DNA of 64,000 nucleotides from Myxococcota bacterium (GTDB taxonomy: Bacteria; Myxococcota_A; Polyangia; Palsa-1104; JAEUJZ01): NCBI GenBank assembly GCA_025057315.1, contig JANWXW010000023.1, forward strand, positions 1 to 64,000. The letters run 5' to 3'. Below are positions 1 to 8,707 of the stretch, piece after piece. A program made the translations under genes and the position numbers. Numbering within the stretch: position 1 is the first letter of the stretch; each line of letters starts with the position of its first letter. The notes below the pieces were generated by a model that saw nothing but the letters and a program-made list of their open reading frames with translations, had not been told where the DNA came from and made no database searches.

Positions 1-2
1 TG

Positions 3-470
3 GCCGCTGGGCTGTGGTCCTGGAGCGAGCCTGGGCTCTTTGGCGTGCCGCCCATTGGGATGCTGGGCTGGGCTGTCTTTGCCGCCGGGGCCATCGCGCT
101 GCTGGAGCAGCGCCGGATGCCGGGGTGGGTGGCCGTGCTGGCGTCGCCGCTTTGGGTGCACGTCGTGCTGGTGGCGGCCTGGTGGGGCCTGCTGCGCTGG
201 GTGAGCGCACCGCTGCCAGGCTGGGCCGTGGCCGCTGGAGCGTGGGCCGTGGCCGTGCCCCTGACCGTCTGGATCGGGTGGCGGCGCCTGGGGGTGCCGG
301 TGGGCGAGCTGATGGTGCGCCTGCCCGCAGCGGCGTTCTTCTTCGCGCTGCTGGGCCTCTCAGGTGGCCCGGTGCTGGCGGCCTACGCGCTGGCGTTTGT
401 GCCGCCCTACCTGGCGCTGATGCGCGGGTCGCTGGCCCGGTCCGCCCCCCAGGTGCCAGAGGGAACCTGA
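3..470 (+). CDS. C-terminal part of a multi-pass membrane protein (5' truncated by window edge)
   Basis: The reading frame is open from the first base of the window and ends in TGA at 470, so the gene begins upstream. About 155 residues are visible, with at least four hydrophobic segments separated by short basic loops. This is an inner-membrane protein. The stretch 'GLFGVPPIGMLGW' near the start faintly recalls the Trp/Gly-rich 'GVP..N..GW' pattern of CruF-type carotenoid biosynthesis membrane proteins (DUF422), but this is from memory and too weak for a name. A GTG at 45 could be an internal start, but the coding frame continues upstream of it. No recognised function. Confidence 0.5.
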   Translation, partial: AAGLWSWSEPGLFGVPPIGMLGWAVFAAGAIALLEQRRMPGWVAVLASPLWVHVVLVAAWWGLLRWVSAPLPGWAVAAGAWAVAVPLTVWIGWRRLGVPVGELMVRLPAAAFFFALLGLSGGPVLAAYALAFVPPYLALMRGSLARSAPQVPEGT

Positions 471-663
471 CCCCCCCCACGCCGCGCACGGGACAGCGCT
501 GGGCCGGCCGCTGACACCACCGCGGTGGCCGACGGGGCCCAGGGGCGGACCGATCCGCTGCCAAGCCCTGCCCCCGGGCTCCCCAGCCAAGGGGCGCGCT
601 GGACCCTCGCTCCTGCCGCGCACCCCTCTTTCCATCTTTGGGCCCTTCTGCGATCCTGTCAAC

Positions 664-2163
664 ATGGGATCCTTGTCTGCCCCGGCCGAGCCGGTTTGCG
701 TGGAGGAACTCTACGCGGTCTCGGACCTGCACCTGGGCGGCCCCCCAGGGCATCAGATCTTCAACCAGGGGAATCGCCTGGCCGCTCTGGTGGACCAGCT
801 GCGGAGCCGCCCCCGCCACCGGCAGGTGGCTCTGGTGCTCAACGGGGACATCGTGGACTTCCTGGCCGAGGAGGGGGCAGCCTACCTGAGCCCGGATCGG
901 GCCGTGCCGATGCTGGAGCGCATCTTCCGCGACCCGGCGTTTGCGCCGGTGTGGCAGGCGCTGGGGCGGTTTGTTAAGACGCCGGGGCGGCTGCTGGTGC
1001 TGGTGCTGGGCAACCACGACGTGGAGCTGGCCCTGCCGCGGGTGCAGCAGCGGCTGCTGGGGGAGCTGTGCGGCGAGGATGCCACGGCGCGCGCGCGGGT
1101 GCGCCTGGCCATGGACGGAGGCGGCTTTGTGGCCCGGGTGGGGCAGGCGCAGGTGTTCTGCACGCACGGCAACGAGGTCGACCCGTGGAACTGGGTTGAC
1201 CACGAGGCGCTGGCGCAGCTGCAGCAGGCGCAAGCCGAGGGGCAGCCGCCTCCGCCGTGGGAGCCCAATGCCGGCACGCAGCTGGTGGTCGACGTGATCA
1301 ACGAGATCAAGCGCAGGCACCCCTTTGTCGAGCTGCTCAAGCCCGAGACCAAGGTCGTGCCGCAGCTGCTGCTGGCGCTGGATCCGGGCTCGCTGCCCTC
1401 GCTGCGGAGCTTCGGGTCCATCTTGTATCGCAGGGCCCGCGGCACGCTGCGCACCGGGTTCCTGGGGGGGGAGGAAGACAGCCTCCAGCGGGCGCAGCAG
1501 GAGGAGGAGTACCTGCGCGACCTGCTCGTGCCGCACTGGCGCGAGGCGCCCCCGGTGGCCGGTGAGGATGCGCTTTTGCGCCAGATGGAGGCGGACTTCC
1601 AGGCCGGTCTGCGCCCCAGCCAGCTGGTCACCGGGCCGGCGGAGCAGAGCCTGCTGGGGCTGGGACAGTACCTGTGGGACCAGCTGACCGGACAGCGCTC
1701 GCAGGCAGAGGCCCTGCGCCTGGCGCTGCGCGACTGGTTGGCTGGGGACCGCTCCTTCTCGATCACCGAGCCCGACGAAACCTACCGGCGCCTGGACGAC
1801 AGGCTGCCGGCTGAGCATGACTTTGTTCTGGCCGGCCACACGCACCTGGTGCGGGCGCTGCGGCGGCGCCGGGGCGGGGGCGTCTACTACAACAGCGGGA
1901 CGTGGATCCGCCTCATCCGGCTCACCGATGAGCTGCTCGGCAGCGCCGAGGCCTTTGCCCCGGTCTATGCCGCGCTCACCGCCGGGACTCTGGAGGCGCT
2001 GGACCGGACGCCCGGCCTGGTGCTGCTGCGGCCTACGGTGGTGCGCATCCTGCAGGAGGGGCAGGCCACGGTCGGAGAGGTGGTGCGGGTCGAGGTGGAC
2101 CGGCGGGGCAAGGTAACCCTTCAGCCCGAGCCGCACAGCCGGTTCATCAGGCTCAGGAGCTAG
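664..2163 (+). CDS. Calcineurin-like metallophosphoesterase
   Basis: A 499-residue protein with the full set of two-metal phosphoesterase motifs: 'SDLHLGG' (D21, H23), 'NGDIVDF' (D62), 'GNHD' (N117, H118), 'CTHGNEVD' (His near 167) and 'GHTH' (near 391). These residues ligate the dinuclear metal centre in UDP-2,3-diacylglucosamine hydrolases and related phosphoesterases. It is about twice the size of LpxH because of a long insert (roughly residues 185-380) between the 'THG' and 'GHTH' motifs. The substrate is unknown and no signal peptide is seen. The stop codon lies 2 bp before the next ATG, so it is probably co-transcribed and functionally linked with the CHAT protease gene. No clear Shine-Dalgarno precedes the ATG. 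The family call is firm; the role is not. Confidence 0.85.
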   Translation: MGSLSAPAEPVCVEELYAVSDLHLGGPPGHQIFNQGNRLAALVDQLRSRPRHRQVALVLNGDIVDFLAEEGAAYLSPDRAVPMLERIFRDPAFAPVWQALGRFVKTPGRLLVLVLGNHDVELALPRVQQRLLGELCGEDATARARVRLAMDGGGFVARVGQAQVFCTHGNEVDPWNWVDHEALAQLQQAQAEGQPPPPWEPNAGTQLVVDVINEIKRRHPFVELLKPETKVVPQLLLALDPGSLPSLRSFGSILYRRARGTLRTGFLGGEEDSLQRAQQEEEYLRDLLVPHWREAPPVAGEDALLRQMEADFQAGLRPSQLVTGPAEQSLLGLGQYLWDQLTGQRSQAEALRLALRDWLAGDRSFSITEPDETYRRLDDRLPAEHDFVLAGHTHLVRALRRRRGGGVYYNSGTWIRLIRLTDELLGSAEAFAPVYAALTAGTLEALDRTPGLVLLRPTVVRILQEGQATVGEVVRVEVDRRGKVTLQPEPHSRFIRLRS

Positions 2164-2165
2164 CC

Positions 2166-4076
2166 ATGTCCAAGGTGCACACCATCACGCTCGAGATCCT
2201 ACGGCCCGGGCCGGCGCACAACCAGCTCCTGTCGCCGCTGACGAGCTACCTGGCGCTGTGCGACAACCGCGGTGCGGTCACGCTCCAGCTGCCCTTTGAG
2301 CACCGCGAGATGCTACGCCAGCGGGCCACGCTGGCCTACCAGGTGCCGCGGGCACAGCGACAGGCACAGCTGCAGCAGACGGCGGACGCCATGGGGCAGG
2401 TGCTGGGCCACATCCCGACGCTCAACGCCGCGCTGGCGCAGACCCCGTATGGCCAGGACCGTCTTATCCATCTGCGCCTGGTGCTGTCTGCAGCCGAGCT
2501 GGCCCTGCTGCCCTTCGAGCTGGCCACGGCGCCCCCGGGCTTTCCCGGCGAGGCCAAGCCGCTCTTGCTCCAGTCCAGCGCGCCCATCACCCTGACTCGC
2601 GAGGTGCGCAACGCCACCGTGAGCCGCGAGCACTGGTCCCGGCCGCCGCGCATCCTGGTGGCTGCGGCCTCGCCGCCGGGCTACGAGCCGGTGCCGCTGC
2701 GGGCGCACCTGCTGGCGCTGCGTCGGGCCATCGATGCCTGGGTGCCGACTGAGCGGGCGGGGGGCGTGCGCCAGCTGCTCACCGTGCTGCCGCGGGCCTC
2801 GCTGCAGCAGATTCGCGAGGCGTGTGCGAGCGCCGACTTCACCCACGTGCATGTGCTGGCCCACGGTGCCACGTATCAGAGCGGCCTGGACGTCAAGTTC
2901 GGCCTGGCCTTGTTTTCCTCCAGCGGCGACCGTGCCGACGTGGTCGGCGGGCACCGGTTGGCAGACGCGCTGCGCACCCACCGCCGCGATGGGCAGGGCA
3001 TGTCCAGCCCCAACGTCCTGACGCTGTGTGCCTGCGACAGCGGCAACGTGAACGACGTCATCGCCCCCGGGGCGAGCTTGGCGCACGCGCTGCACGAGTC
3101 CGGCATCCCGTGGGTGGTGGCGTCGCAGTTTCCGCTGTCGATGCTCGGATCGACCATTGTCTGCGAAGTGCTGTACGACGGCCTGCTGCGCGGCGACGAT
3201 CCGCGCGTCACGCTGCACCACCTCCGCCAGGTGCTGCGCGCCGAGTGCAGCGAGACCCACGATTGGGCCAGCGTGGTGGCCTACGCTGCGGTGCCGCCGG
3301 ACTTCGATGACCAGGTGCACGAGGCGCGGGTGCAGCAGTCGCAGCGAGCCATCAATGTAGCCTTTTCCCGGGTGGACGAGCTGCTCGCCAGCCCCCGGCA
3401 CCGGGGCGCGACGGAGACGGCGCAGCAGGTCCAGCACAGATACGAGCAGATCGATGCCATCCTCGCCCGGCTGGACGAGCAGCTGCTGCGGCTGCGCAAC
3501 AGCCTGCCCCACGGCGACGGGCCGGTCCAGCGCAACCAGCAGGTGGGCATCCTGTCGCGCCAGGGCTCGGTGGAAAAGAGGCGGGCGTACATCTGGTTCC
3601 AGCAGGAGCAGCACGGACCCGCGGACCCCAACCATTCGTGGGTGGAGGCCCTGCGACGGGCGCGCCGCTGCTACTTCCGTGCGGCCAAGCTGGCGCTGAA
3701 CAAGCACTGGCCGCTCACGCAGATGCTGTCGACCTATGCCATTCTGGGCGAGCCGCTGCCTAGCGACTACTGGACGGTGGCGCGCATCGCTGCCGAGCTG
3801 GACCTGGACCACGACCGTGTCGACAAGCGGGCCTGGGCCCAGGCAAGCCTGGTGGAGCTGCACCTGCTGGCGCTGCTGTTTCAGCCCGAGGCGGAGCCGG
3901 CGCCGGCACTGGAGGCTGCGGCTGCGCTGTGGCGCCTGGCCGGCAGCGACTCCTTCGCCGTGGAGAGCACGCGGCGGCAGCTCGAGCGCTACCTGGACTG
4001 GGGCAAGCCGGCCCAGGATGCTCGCTTTGTCGCGGCGGTGCGCGAAGTGCTCGAGATCTTGTCGCAACCGAGCTAG
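2166..4076 (+). CDS. CHAT-domain (caspase-like) protease with helical C-terminal region
   Basis: 636 residues. The centre carries a CHAT-type caspase fold: 'HVLAHGA' contains the expected catalytic His (H233), and 'LTLCACDSGN' contains the expected Cys directly before x-S-G (C290). They are followed by 'PGASLAHALHESGIPWVVA' and 'FYDGLLRG'-like elements typical of the family. The first ~150 residues look like the beta-rich lead-in seen before many CHAT domains. Residues ~400-636 are predicted mostly helical, possibly TPR-like, and could bind a regulator or substrate. CHAT proteases act as regulated cytoplasmic endopeptidases, often with helical-repeat sensors. Here the gene sits 2 bp after a metallophosphoesterase gene and 5 bp before a papain-like peptidase gene, so a shared pathway is likely. 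The target is unknown. Confidence 0.8.
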   Translation: MSKVHTITLEILRPGPAHNQLLSPLTSYLALCDNRGAVTLQLPFEHREMLRQRATLAYQVPRAQRQAQLQQTADAMGQVLGHIPTLNAALAQTPYGQDRLIHLRLVLSAAELALLPFELATAPPGFPGEAKPLLLQSSAPITLTREVRNATVSREHWSRPPRILVAAASPPGYEPVPLRAHLLALRRAIDAWVPTERAGGVRQLLTVLPRASLQQIREACASADFTHVHVLAHGATYQSGLDVKFGLALFSSSGDRADVVGGHRLADALRTHRRDGQGMSSPNVLTLCACDSGNVNDVIAPGASLAHALHESGIPWVVASQFPLSMLGSTIVCEVLYDGLLRGDDPRVTLHHLRQVLRAECSETHDWASVVAYAAVPPDFDDQVHEARVQQSQRAINVAFSRVDELLASPRHRGATETAQQVQHRYEQIDAILARLDEQLLRLRNSLPHGDGPVQRNQQVGILSRQGSVEKRRAYIWFQQEQHGPADPNHSWVEALRRARRCYFRAAKLALNKHWPLTQMLSTYAILGEPLPSDYWTVARIAAELDLDHDRVDKRAWAQASLVELHLLALLFQPEAEPAPALEAAAALWRLAGSDSFAVESTRRQLERYLDWGKPAQDARFVAAVREVLEILSQPS

Positions 4077-4081
4077 CGCCC

Positions 4082-4915
4082 ATGCACGGCCCCGACCTGC
4101 TGCCAGCGGAGCCTAGTCCTGTCGAGACGGCGCCCCCCTCGGGCTGGCGACCCTCGCCGCGGGTGGCCCGGCCATCCCCTGGGCCGTCCTTGCTGAGCGG
4201 GGGTCGAGGTAGGGTGCGGGCGCTGCCCCAGCGGGTGCAGCTGTATCACCCCTTTGCGCCGCGGGCGCAGGCACAGGTGCCCTGCTGCGTGTCAGCCGCC
4301 CTGGTGGTGTGCATGGAGGCGCTGCTGGCGCGGCTGGCTGCGCCGCGACGTCTCTCGGTGCTCTACCACTACTTCGTGGCCCGAGCGGGCAGCCCGGAGC
4401 TGCTACCCATCGACTTCGTCTCTGCCCTGCATGCGGCCTCGATGTCGGGTGTGTGCCGGGAGGCTCTGTTTGCGCCCCCCTTTACGCCCGAGGGTGCACG
4501 GCAGACCCCGCCCCCGGCGGCTGACCGCGATGCGGCCCGTCAGCGCTTGCTGCTCCACGACGAGCGTGATGGGACCGTTCTGTGCCGGCCGCTGGAAAGC
4601 GATGCGCTGGAGGAGTGGCGCGCCGCGCTGGCTGCAGGGTATCCGATCCTGCTCGGTTTCTGGACCACGCCGGCCTACTGGCGCCTGCGCGCCGGTGGCC
4701 GCGTCCACCCGCCGATCAGCACAGACGAGCGCGGCGACGGCCATGCGGTGGCGGTTCTGGGGTACGACGACCATGCGTTCGGCGGTGCGCTGCACATCAA
4801 GGACTCGCGCGGCGCGGGGTTTGCGAGCGGCGGGTGTTGGTACCTGCCGTACGAGCTCCTAGCCTACGGGCCCTTTGACGAGGCTTATGCGCTGATGCGC
4901 GTGGAATGCAAGTGA
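4082..4915 (+). CDS. Papain-like (C1 family) cysteine peptidase
   Basis: 277 residues from the ATG at 4082. A longer in-frame reading would run back into the CHAT gene, so the ATG just after that gene's stop is preferred. Three sites match the papain fold: a Cys pair in 'QVPCCVSAAL' (C68/C69), His in 'GDGHAVAVLGYDD' (H221), and 'KDSRGAGFASGGCWYLPYE', which aligns with the papain 'NSWGxxWGxxGY' segment. At the third site the usual Asn is Asp (D241). The first ~50 residues are Pro-rich and may be a pro-region or linker; no clear signal peptide is seen, so the compartment is uncertain. It is encoded between a CHAT protease and a lipoprotein, all closely spaced. Two cysteine proteases of unrelated folds in one operon is unusual. 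Confidence 0.65.
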   Translation: MHGPDLLPAEPSPVETAPPSGWRPSPRVARPSPGPSLLSGGRGRVRALPQRVQLYHPFAPRAQAQVPCCVSAALVVCMEALLARLAAPRRLSVLYHYFVARAGSPELLPIDFVSALHAASMSGVCREALFAPPFTPEGARQTPPPAADRDAARQRLLLHDERDGTVLCRPLESDALEEWRAALAAGYPILLGFWTTPAYWRLRAGGRVHPPISTDERGDGHAVAVLGYDDHAFGGALHIKDSRGAGFASGGCWYLPYELLAYGPFDEAYALMRVECK

Positions 4916-4926
4916 GGACGACGATA

Positions 4927-6855
4927 ATGAGCAAGTGCCATGCTCCAGCCCTGGCGGCGCTCGCCGCGACCCTGGTGGGCGGCTGCGCCAGCTACTCTGT
5001 CTACCGGGTGCCCCGAACCCGTCCAGAGGGGGCGGTCCGGCTGCCCTTCCCGGCGGTCTTTTATGCCCTGCCGCGTGCGGTGCTGACAGTGGAGGTGCAC
5101 ATCACGCGGACCACGACCCGCCCCGGCGAGTGCGCCCGTTTTCGTGACCTGGCGCGGGAGATGGGCATCCCCGACTCCGCCCTCGTCTCGGCGCCCCGGG
5201 TGGAATACTCCCAGTCGGGCTTTCACATCGGCGAGCGGCTGGAGCCAGACCCAGACCAGGTCTTTGCCATTCGCATCGACGACGAGGCCCTGCGCAACCG
5301 CACGCAGGACATCGAGCTGTCGCAGCAAGGCTTCCTCACGCGCACCGAGGTCGAGACAACCAGCAAGGTCGAAGACTTTGTCACCCAGACGCTGGAGGCA
5401 ACGGCCGATATCGTCGGTCGGGTGTTCAGGGTCTTTGGCGCCGGGGAGGAGCGGGGGCGCCCCGAAGACGCCCTGCGTCGGCGGTGTGCGGAGTACAAGC
5501 AGGAGTACATGAGCTACCAGCGCCGGCGGCGGGAACTGCTGACGCCAGTCGCCTCGGGGCCACCGCCTCCGGCCGACACGCTGCGCCTGGTGCTCGCTCA
5601 GATCGAGCAACGAGAGGCTTACCTGCGCAGCCGCTTCACCGGCACGCAGTCGGTGGACAGCGCCCCGCTGCGCTGCGAGTACACGCCGGAGTCTCGCTAC
5701 GGCACGGGCACCACCCAGCTGGCCACCTTCCGCCCGCTGGTGCACAAGGCGCTCTACCGCTTCTCGCCTGCTACGGGCTTGTCGCAGGTAGACCCGTCCT
5801 GCACCGTGGGGCCGGAGCTAGCGCCTGACCAGGGGGCTTACATTGCCGCCTGGCGGCGGGTGCTGCAGGCGCGGCTGGAGGCCCACCTGGCTGCGGAGCC
5901 GGGGCGAGCCGAGCTGCTGCGCCGCTGCGATGAGGACCTGCTGCGCGCTGGCGCAGCCGAGGGGTTCATCGCCCGCCTGGCGCTCCAGTGGGCGCAAGAG
6001 CTGGCCCGCTCGCTGTCTGCCCCGCTGGGCGCCGGCCACACGGAGGCCGTGCTCTCCGGCCTGGCCGCTGCGGTGCGGGCGCTGGAGCCGCCGGCGCTGG
6101 TGCCGCCGCCTGGTCAGGCCCTGGCCGAGTCAGCACGGGAGCCGGCTGGGGCGCCCAAGAACCTGCCCCCGCTCAGGGGGGTGACTGGTGCCCGCGTGCC
6201 TCAGGCTCCGGCGGTGGAGGCGCCGCGGCCGTTGCAGTGCGACGGGGAGGCCATGCGGGCGATGGTCGGAGGCCTGGACTGGAAGGCGCTGACGCTGGAG
6301 CTGGCCCGCGCCGTCGAGGGCACGCCCATCTCGCTCTGGGTCCGGGTCGAGGACCCCGACGGGCAGCTGCCGGCCGTGGCAGCAACATGGCAGCGGTGGC
6401 CACACACCAGGGCCGGCTTCTTCTACCGCATCCCTGGCACGGCGGTGGTCACGCTCGGCCACGAGGAGCGCTGGCCCCTGGTGCGCACGCGCCGCCTGGT
6501 GCCGCAGCTGGGCGTGGTCACGGCCCTGGCCGGGCCTGGCGACGTGCGTAGCCTGGCGGCACGGTACGCGCTGGAGCTGCACCCCAGCCTGGGCGCACTG
6601 CGCCGCTTTGGCAGCCAAACCAAGGCCCTGAGCGCGGGCGCCGCCGCAGCGGTCAAACGCGCTGGTGCCGAGCTGCTCGGTGGCCTACAGGAGCGCCGGG
6701 AGGCGGAGCAGAACCGCGAGCTGCAGGAGCTGGTACGCGAGCGGACCCTGCTCGAGGAAAAAAAGAAGATCCGCGCCCTGCGGATGGAGCTGGACCGCCC
6801 CGTCCCCACACCGACCCCACCGGTTACCGCAGCCTCACCTGCCGTCGAGCCCTGA
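4927..6855 (+). CDS. Large lipoprotein, DUF4831-like N-terminal region
   Basis: 642 residues starting 'MSKCHAPALAALAATLVGGC', a lipoprotein signal with lipobox Cys at residue 20. A start 7 codons upstream would overlap the previous gene and lengthen the signal unnaturally. Residues ~45-70 ('VFYALPRAVLTVEVHITRT') resemble the opening of DUF4831 proteins, which also begin with 'Y.LP.T.L.V.V...'. This resemblance is from memory. The middle is alpha/beta with no recognised domain, and the C-terminus (about 565-625) is charged and coiled-coil-like, ending in a Pro/Thr-rich tail. It is the last gene of the 664-6855 unit, 11 bp after the papain-like peptidase, and may be that system's envelope component or a target. 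Function unknown. Confidence 0.7.
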   Translation: MSKCHAPALAALAATLVGGCASYSVYRVPRTRPEGAVRLPFPAVFYALPRAVLTVEVHITRTTTRPGECARFRDLAREMGIPDSALVSAPRVEYSQSGFHIGERLEPDPDQVFAIRIDDEALRNRTQDIELSQQGFLTRTEVETTSKVEDFVTQTLEATADIVGRVFRVFGAGEERGRPEDALRRRCAEYKQEYMSYQRRRRELLTPVASGPPPPADTLRLVLAQIEQREAYLRSRFTGTQSVDSAPLRCEYTPESRYGTGTTQLATFRPLVHKALYRFSPATGLSQVDPSCTVGPELAPDQGAYIAAWRRVLQARLEAHLAAEPGRAELLRRCDEDLLRAGAAEGFIARLALQWAQELARSLSAPLGAGHTEAVLSGLAAAVRALEPPALVPPPGQALAESAREPAGAPKNLPPLRGVTGARVPQAPAVEAPRPLQCDGEAMRAMVGGLDWKALTLELARAVEGTPISLWVRVEDPDGQLPAVAATWQRWPHTRAGFFYRIPGTAVVTLGHEERWPLVRTRRLVPQLGVVTALAGPGDVRSLAARYALELHPSLGALRRFGSQTKALSAGAAAAVKRAGAELLGGLQERREAEQNRELQELVRERTLLEEKKKIRALRMELDRPVPTPTPPVTAASPAVEP

Positions 6856-6874
6856 ACCAGCCCCGGAGCTGGGC

Positions 6875-7777
6875 CTAGGGGCTGCGGTCCTGCGTGGGCT
6901 GCCGTTTGACGCGGATGGCCTTGGTGCCCTCTTCGGTCGTGTAGAGCTCCACCCGGTCCTCACGGACAACCTTGTCGATCAGGCGCCGCCGCACGTCCGG
7001 ATCGGGGTCGAGCGTGCTGGCCTGCCAGCGCGTCACGAAGAAGTTCACCCCGACATAGCCGCTTGGAAACTTCGACTCAGCACGCCGGATCTCGTCAACC
7101 AGCGCATCGGCTGCCGACTCTATGTCGGCCGTAGGCGTCAGGCTGCTGGGCGCGCGCTCATCCTCCCCCGGAGCGGCCACCACCAGGAGCCGGCCGTCAC
7201 TGGCATCGCCATCGGAGCAGACCTGCCGCCCACATTCGGCCAGCGATTCGCACAGGTTGATGTGGTCGAAAGCCGCGCGCCGGATGCGCCGCGACAGGCC
7301 CACGCCTCCCCAGGTGGCCACGTAGGCCTGGCGGCCCAGCGCACGCACGCCTTCCACCGCCGGAGCATGGTCCGCATCGCCCGACATGAGCACCATGATG
7401 TCGAAGGCGCCGACAGCCGCCAGCCGCAGCATGTCGGCCACCATCGTGGTGTCGACCTCGTTTTCCTGGGTGAAGTAGTTCTCCGCGTTGCACTCGCGAC
7501 AGTGGTAGCTCTTGCTGCGCCGCGGAAAGCGCTGCACAAAATAGCCTGGCAGCATCTCTAGATTGTCCAGGAAGCTGGTCAGCGCCGTTTGGCCGCTGCC
7601 GTTGGCCGACGTTCCCGTCTCAATGCCGGTGTAATAATAGGCCCCCCACAGGACGCTGCCGCCCACGCGGCGGACCAGCCAGCGGGCCAGGGCAGCAAAG
7701 TCCAGGGGCTGTCGTGCGGCGCGCTCGCGCCATCCCGAATAAAAGTTCTTGCCATCAAAAAACAACGCAACTTTCAT
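6875..7777 (-). CDS. NYN-domain (PIN-like fold) protein
   Basis: 300 residues. The start 'MKVALFFDGKNFY' has the NYN/LabA (DUF88) first acidic motif (D8). Downstream 'ENEVDTTMVADML' and 'VLMSGDADHAPAVE' supply the other conserved Asp residues of the metal-dependent PIN-like nuclease site. A 'CRECNAENYF' segment adds a Cys pair. NYN proteins cut or bind RNA in the cytoplasm; the substrate here is unknown. Its C-terminal ~100 residues are outside the core and contain a basic/acidic segment. The start at 7777 is supported by a TAAGAT hexamer 7 nt upstream, a possible leaderless start; in-frame ATGs at 7786 and 7819 are alternatives. It converges on the lipoprotein gene with about 20 bp between stops. 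Confidence 0.75.
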   Translation of the reverse strand: MKVALFFDGKNFYSGWRERAARQPLDFAALARWLVRRVGGSVLWGAYYYTGIETGTSANGSGQTALTSFLDNLEMLPGYFVQRFPRRSKSYHCRECNAENYFTQENEVDTTMVADMLRLAAVGAFDIMVLMSGDADHAPAVEGVRALGRQAYVATWGGVGLSRRIRRAAFDHINLCESLAECGRQVCSDGDASDGRLLVVAAPGEDERAPSSLTPTADIESAADALVDEIRRAESKFPSGYVGVNFFVTRWQASTLDPDPDVRRRLIDKVVREDRVELYTTEEGTKAIRVKRQPTQDRSP

Positions 7778-7784
7778 AAGTTCC

Positions 7785-7790
7785 ATCTTA
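7785..7790 (-). promoter_or_regulatory. -10-like hexamer TAAGAT upstream of the NYN gene
   Basis: TAAGAT on the minus strand followed by 7 nt and the ATG at 7777. At this distance transcription would begin at or next to the start codon, giving a leaderless mRNA. No good -35 is evident. Confidence 0.35.
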
Positions 7791-7846
7791 CCCAAAGGCC
7801 CCCGTGGGCGCCACTTCACCCCCTAGACGGCTGCCGGCGAGCCAGC

Positions 7847-8674
7847 TCAGTAGCAGCGGCCCACGCGGTCGTAGAAGGGGATCGGATGGCAGGTTCCCAG
7901 ATCTCCCTGGCAGGGCAGGCCCCCATCCGGAATGCCGCCGTCGGCGGGCGGGAGGCTGCAGTAGGGCCGGCACGACGGCTGCCGCTCGCCGGGCACAGCC
8001 ACGCACGACAGGCCCGCCTGGCAGTGAGCCGAACGCTCGCACCGGCTGCCGAGCGCGCCAGTGCTGTCGCCCAGCGGGTTCGGTGCGAGGCAAAAAGTAC
8101 CGCCGGCCGGATCGCGGTCGTCTTGTTTGCTCTCGGTGAACACATAGCAGGCCAGAGGGCGACCGTCCGGGCCAGCCGGGCAGCCCGACTGAGGGGCGAC
8201 CGGCTGGCAGCGGTCCGAAGCGGCGCAGAAACCGATGGCCGACACCGGCGATGGCAGCACACACAGCCGATCCGGTCCACACTGCCCCGGCACCCGCAGC
8301 GCACACAGCGTCCGGCAGCGCGGTCCGGCCGTGGTTTGGACGCACCCTGCTCCGGGGGCACAGCGGTCGTAGCGCTTGGGCACGGCGCCTGTGGGCTGGG
8401 GGGCCTGCTCGCTGAAGGCGCACGGAGCATCCTCGGGCAGCGGGCTGGCCACCTGCGGCACACACTGGGTGAGAAAGCCCTGGTAGCCTGGCTCGCCGGC
8501 CTGCACCAGCGAGCAGCGCAGGCCCTCGGCACAGATCCCCTCATCGGTGCCGGGCAGGCAGTCCTCCAGCAGGCCCGCCGGCCCGCGGACCGGGGCTGCT
8601 AGGTCAGGGCTGCTGGGGAGGGAGCGACCGCTACAGGCGGCAAGGAGCAGGAGCCAGAGAGGGGGGCGGTGCAT
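7847..8674 (-). CDS. Cys-rich secreted lipoprotein
   Basis: 275 residues. It begins 'MHRPPLWLLLLAACSG', a short lipoprotein signal with lipobox Cys near residue 15. The mature part is rich in paired cysteines in short motifs such as 'EGLRCSLVQ', 'CAPGAGCVQ', 'GPDRLCVLP', 'SRCERSAHCQAGLSC'. These resemble the 'C..D..C..G..C' modules of Cys-rich lipoproteins common in myxobacteria. Likely exported and disulfide-bonded on the cell surface. The next upstream gene (8708-9691) has the same architecture and is only 33 bp away, so the two are probably paralogues in one transcript. The function is unknown; no catalytic motif is visible. An alternative GTG start lies three codons upstream. Confidence 0.65.
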   Translation of the reverse strand: MHRPPLWLLLLAACSGRSLPSSPDLAAPVRGPAGLLEDCLPGTDEGICAEGLRCSLVQAGEPGYQGFLTQCVPQVASPLPEDAPCAFSEQAPQPTGAVPKRYDRCAPGAGCVQTTAGPRCRTLCALRVPGQCGPDRLCVLPSPVSAIGFCAASDRCQPVAPQSGCPAGPDGRPLACYVFTESKQDDRDPAGGTFCLAPNPLGDSTGALGSRCERSAHCQAGLSCVAVPGERQPSCRPYCSLPPADGGIPDGGLPCQGDLGTCHPIPFYDRVGRCY

Positions 8675-8707
8675 GAGGGGCACGGTAGCCCGGCCCGCCA
8701 GCGGCGT

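Noticed and set aside
2313..4067. Long open frame on the minus strand opposite the CHAT gene
   Set aside because: Antisense frame in GC-rich DNA; no motifs, composition is Arg/Gly/Pro/Gln-rich and the sense strand has clear protease motifs.
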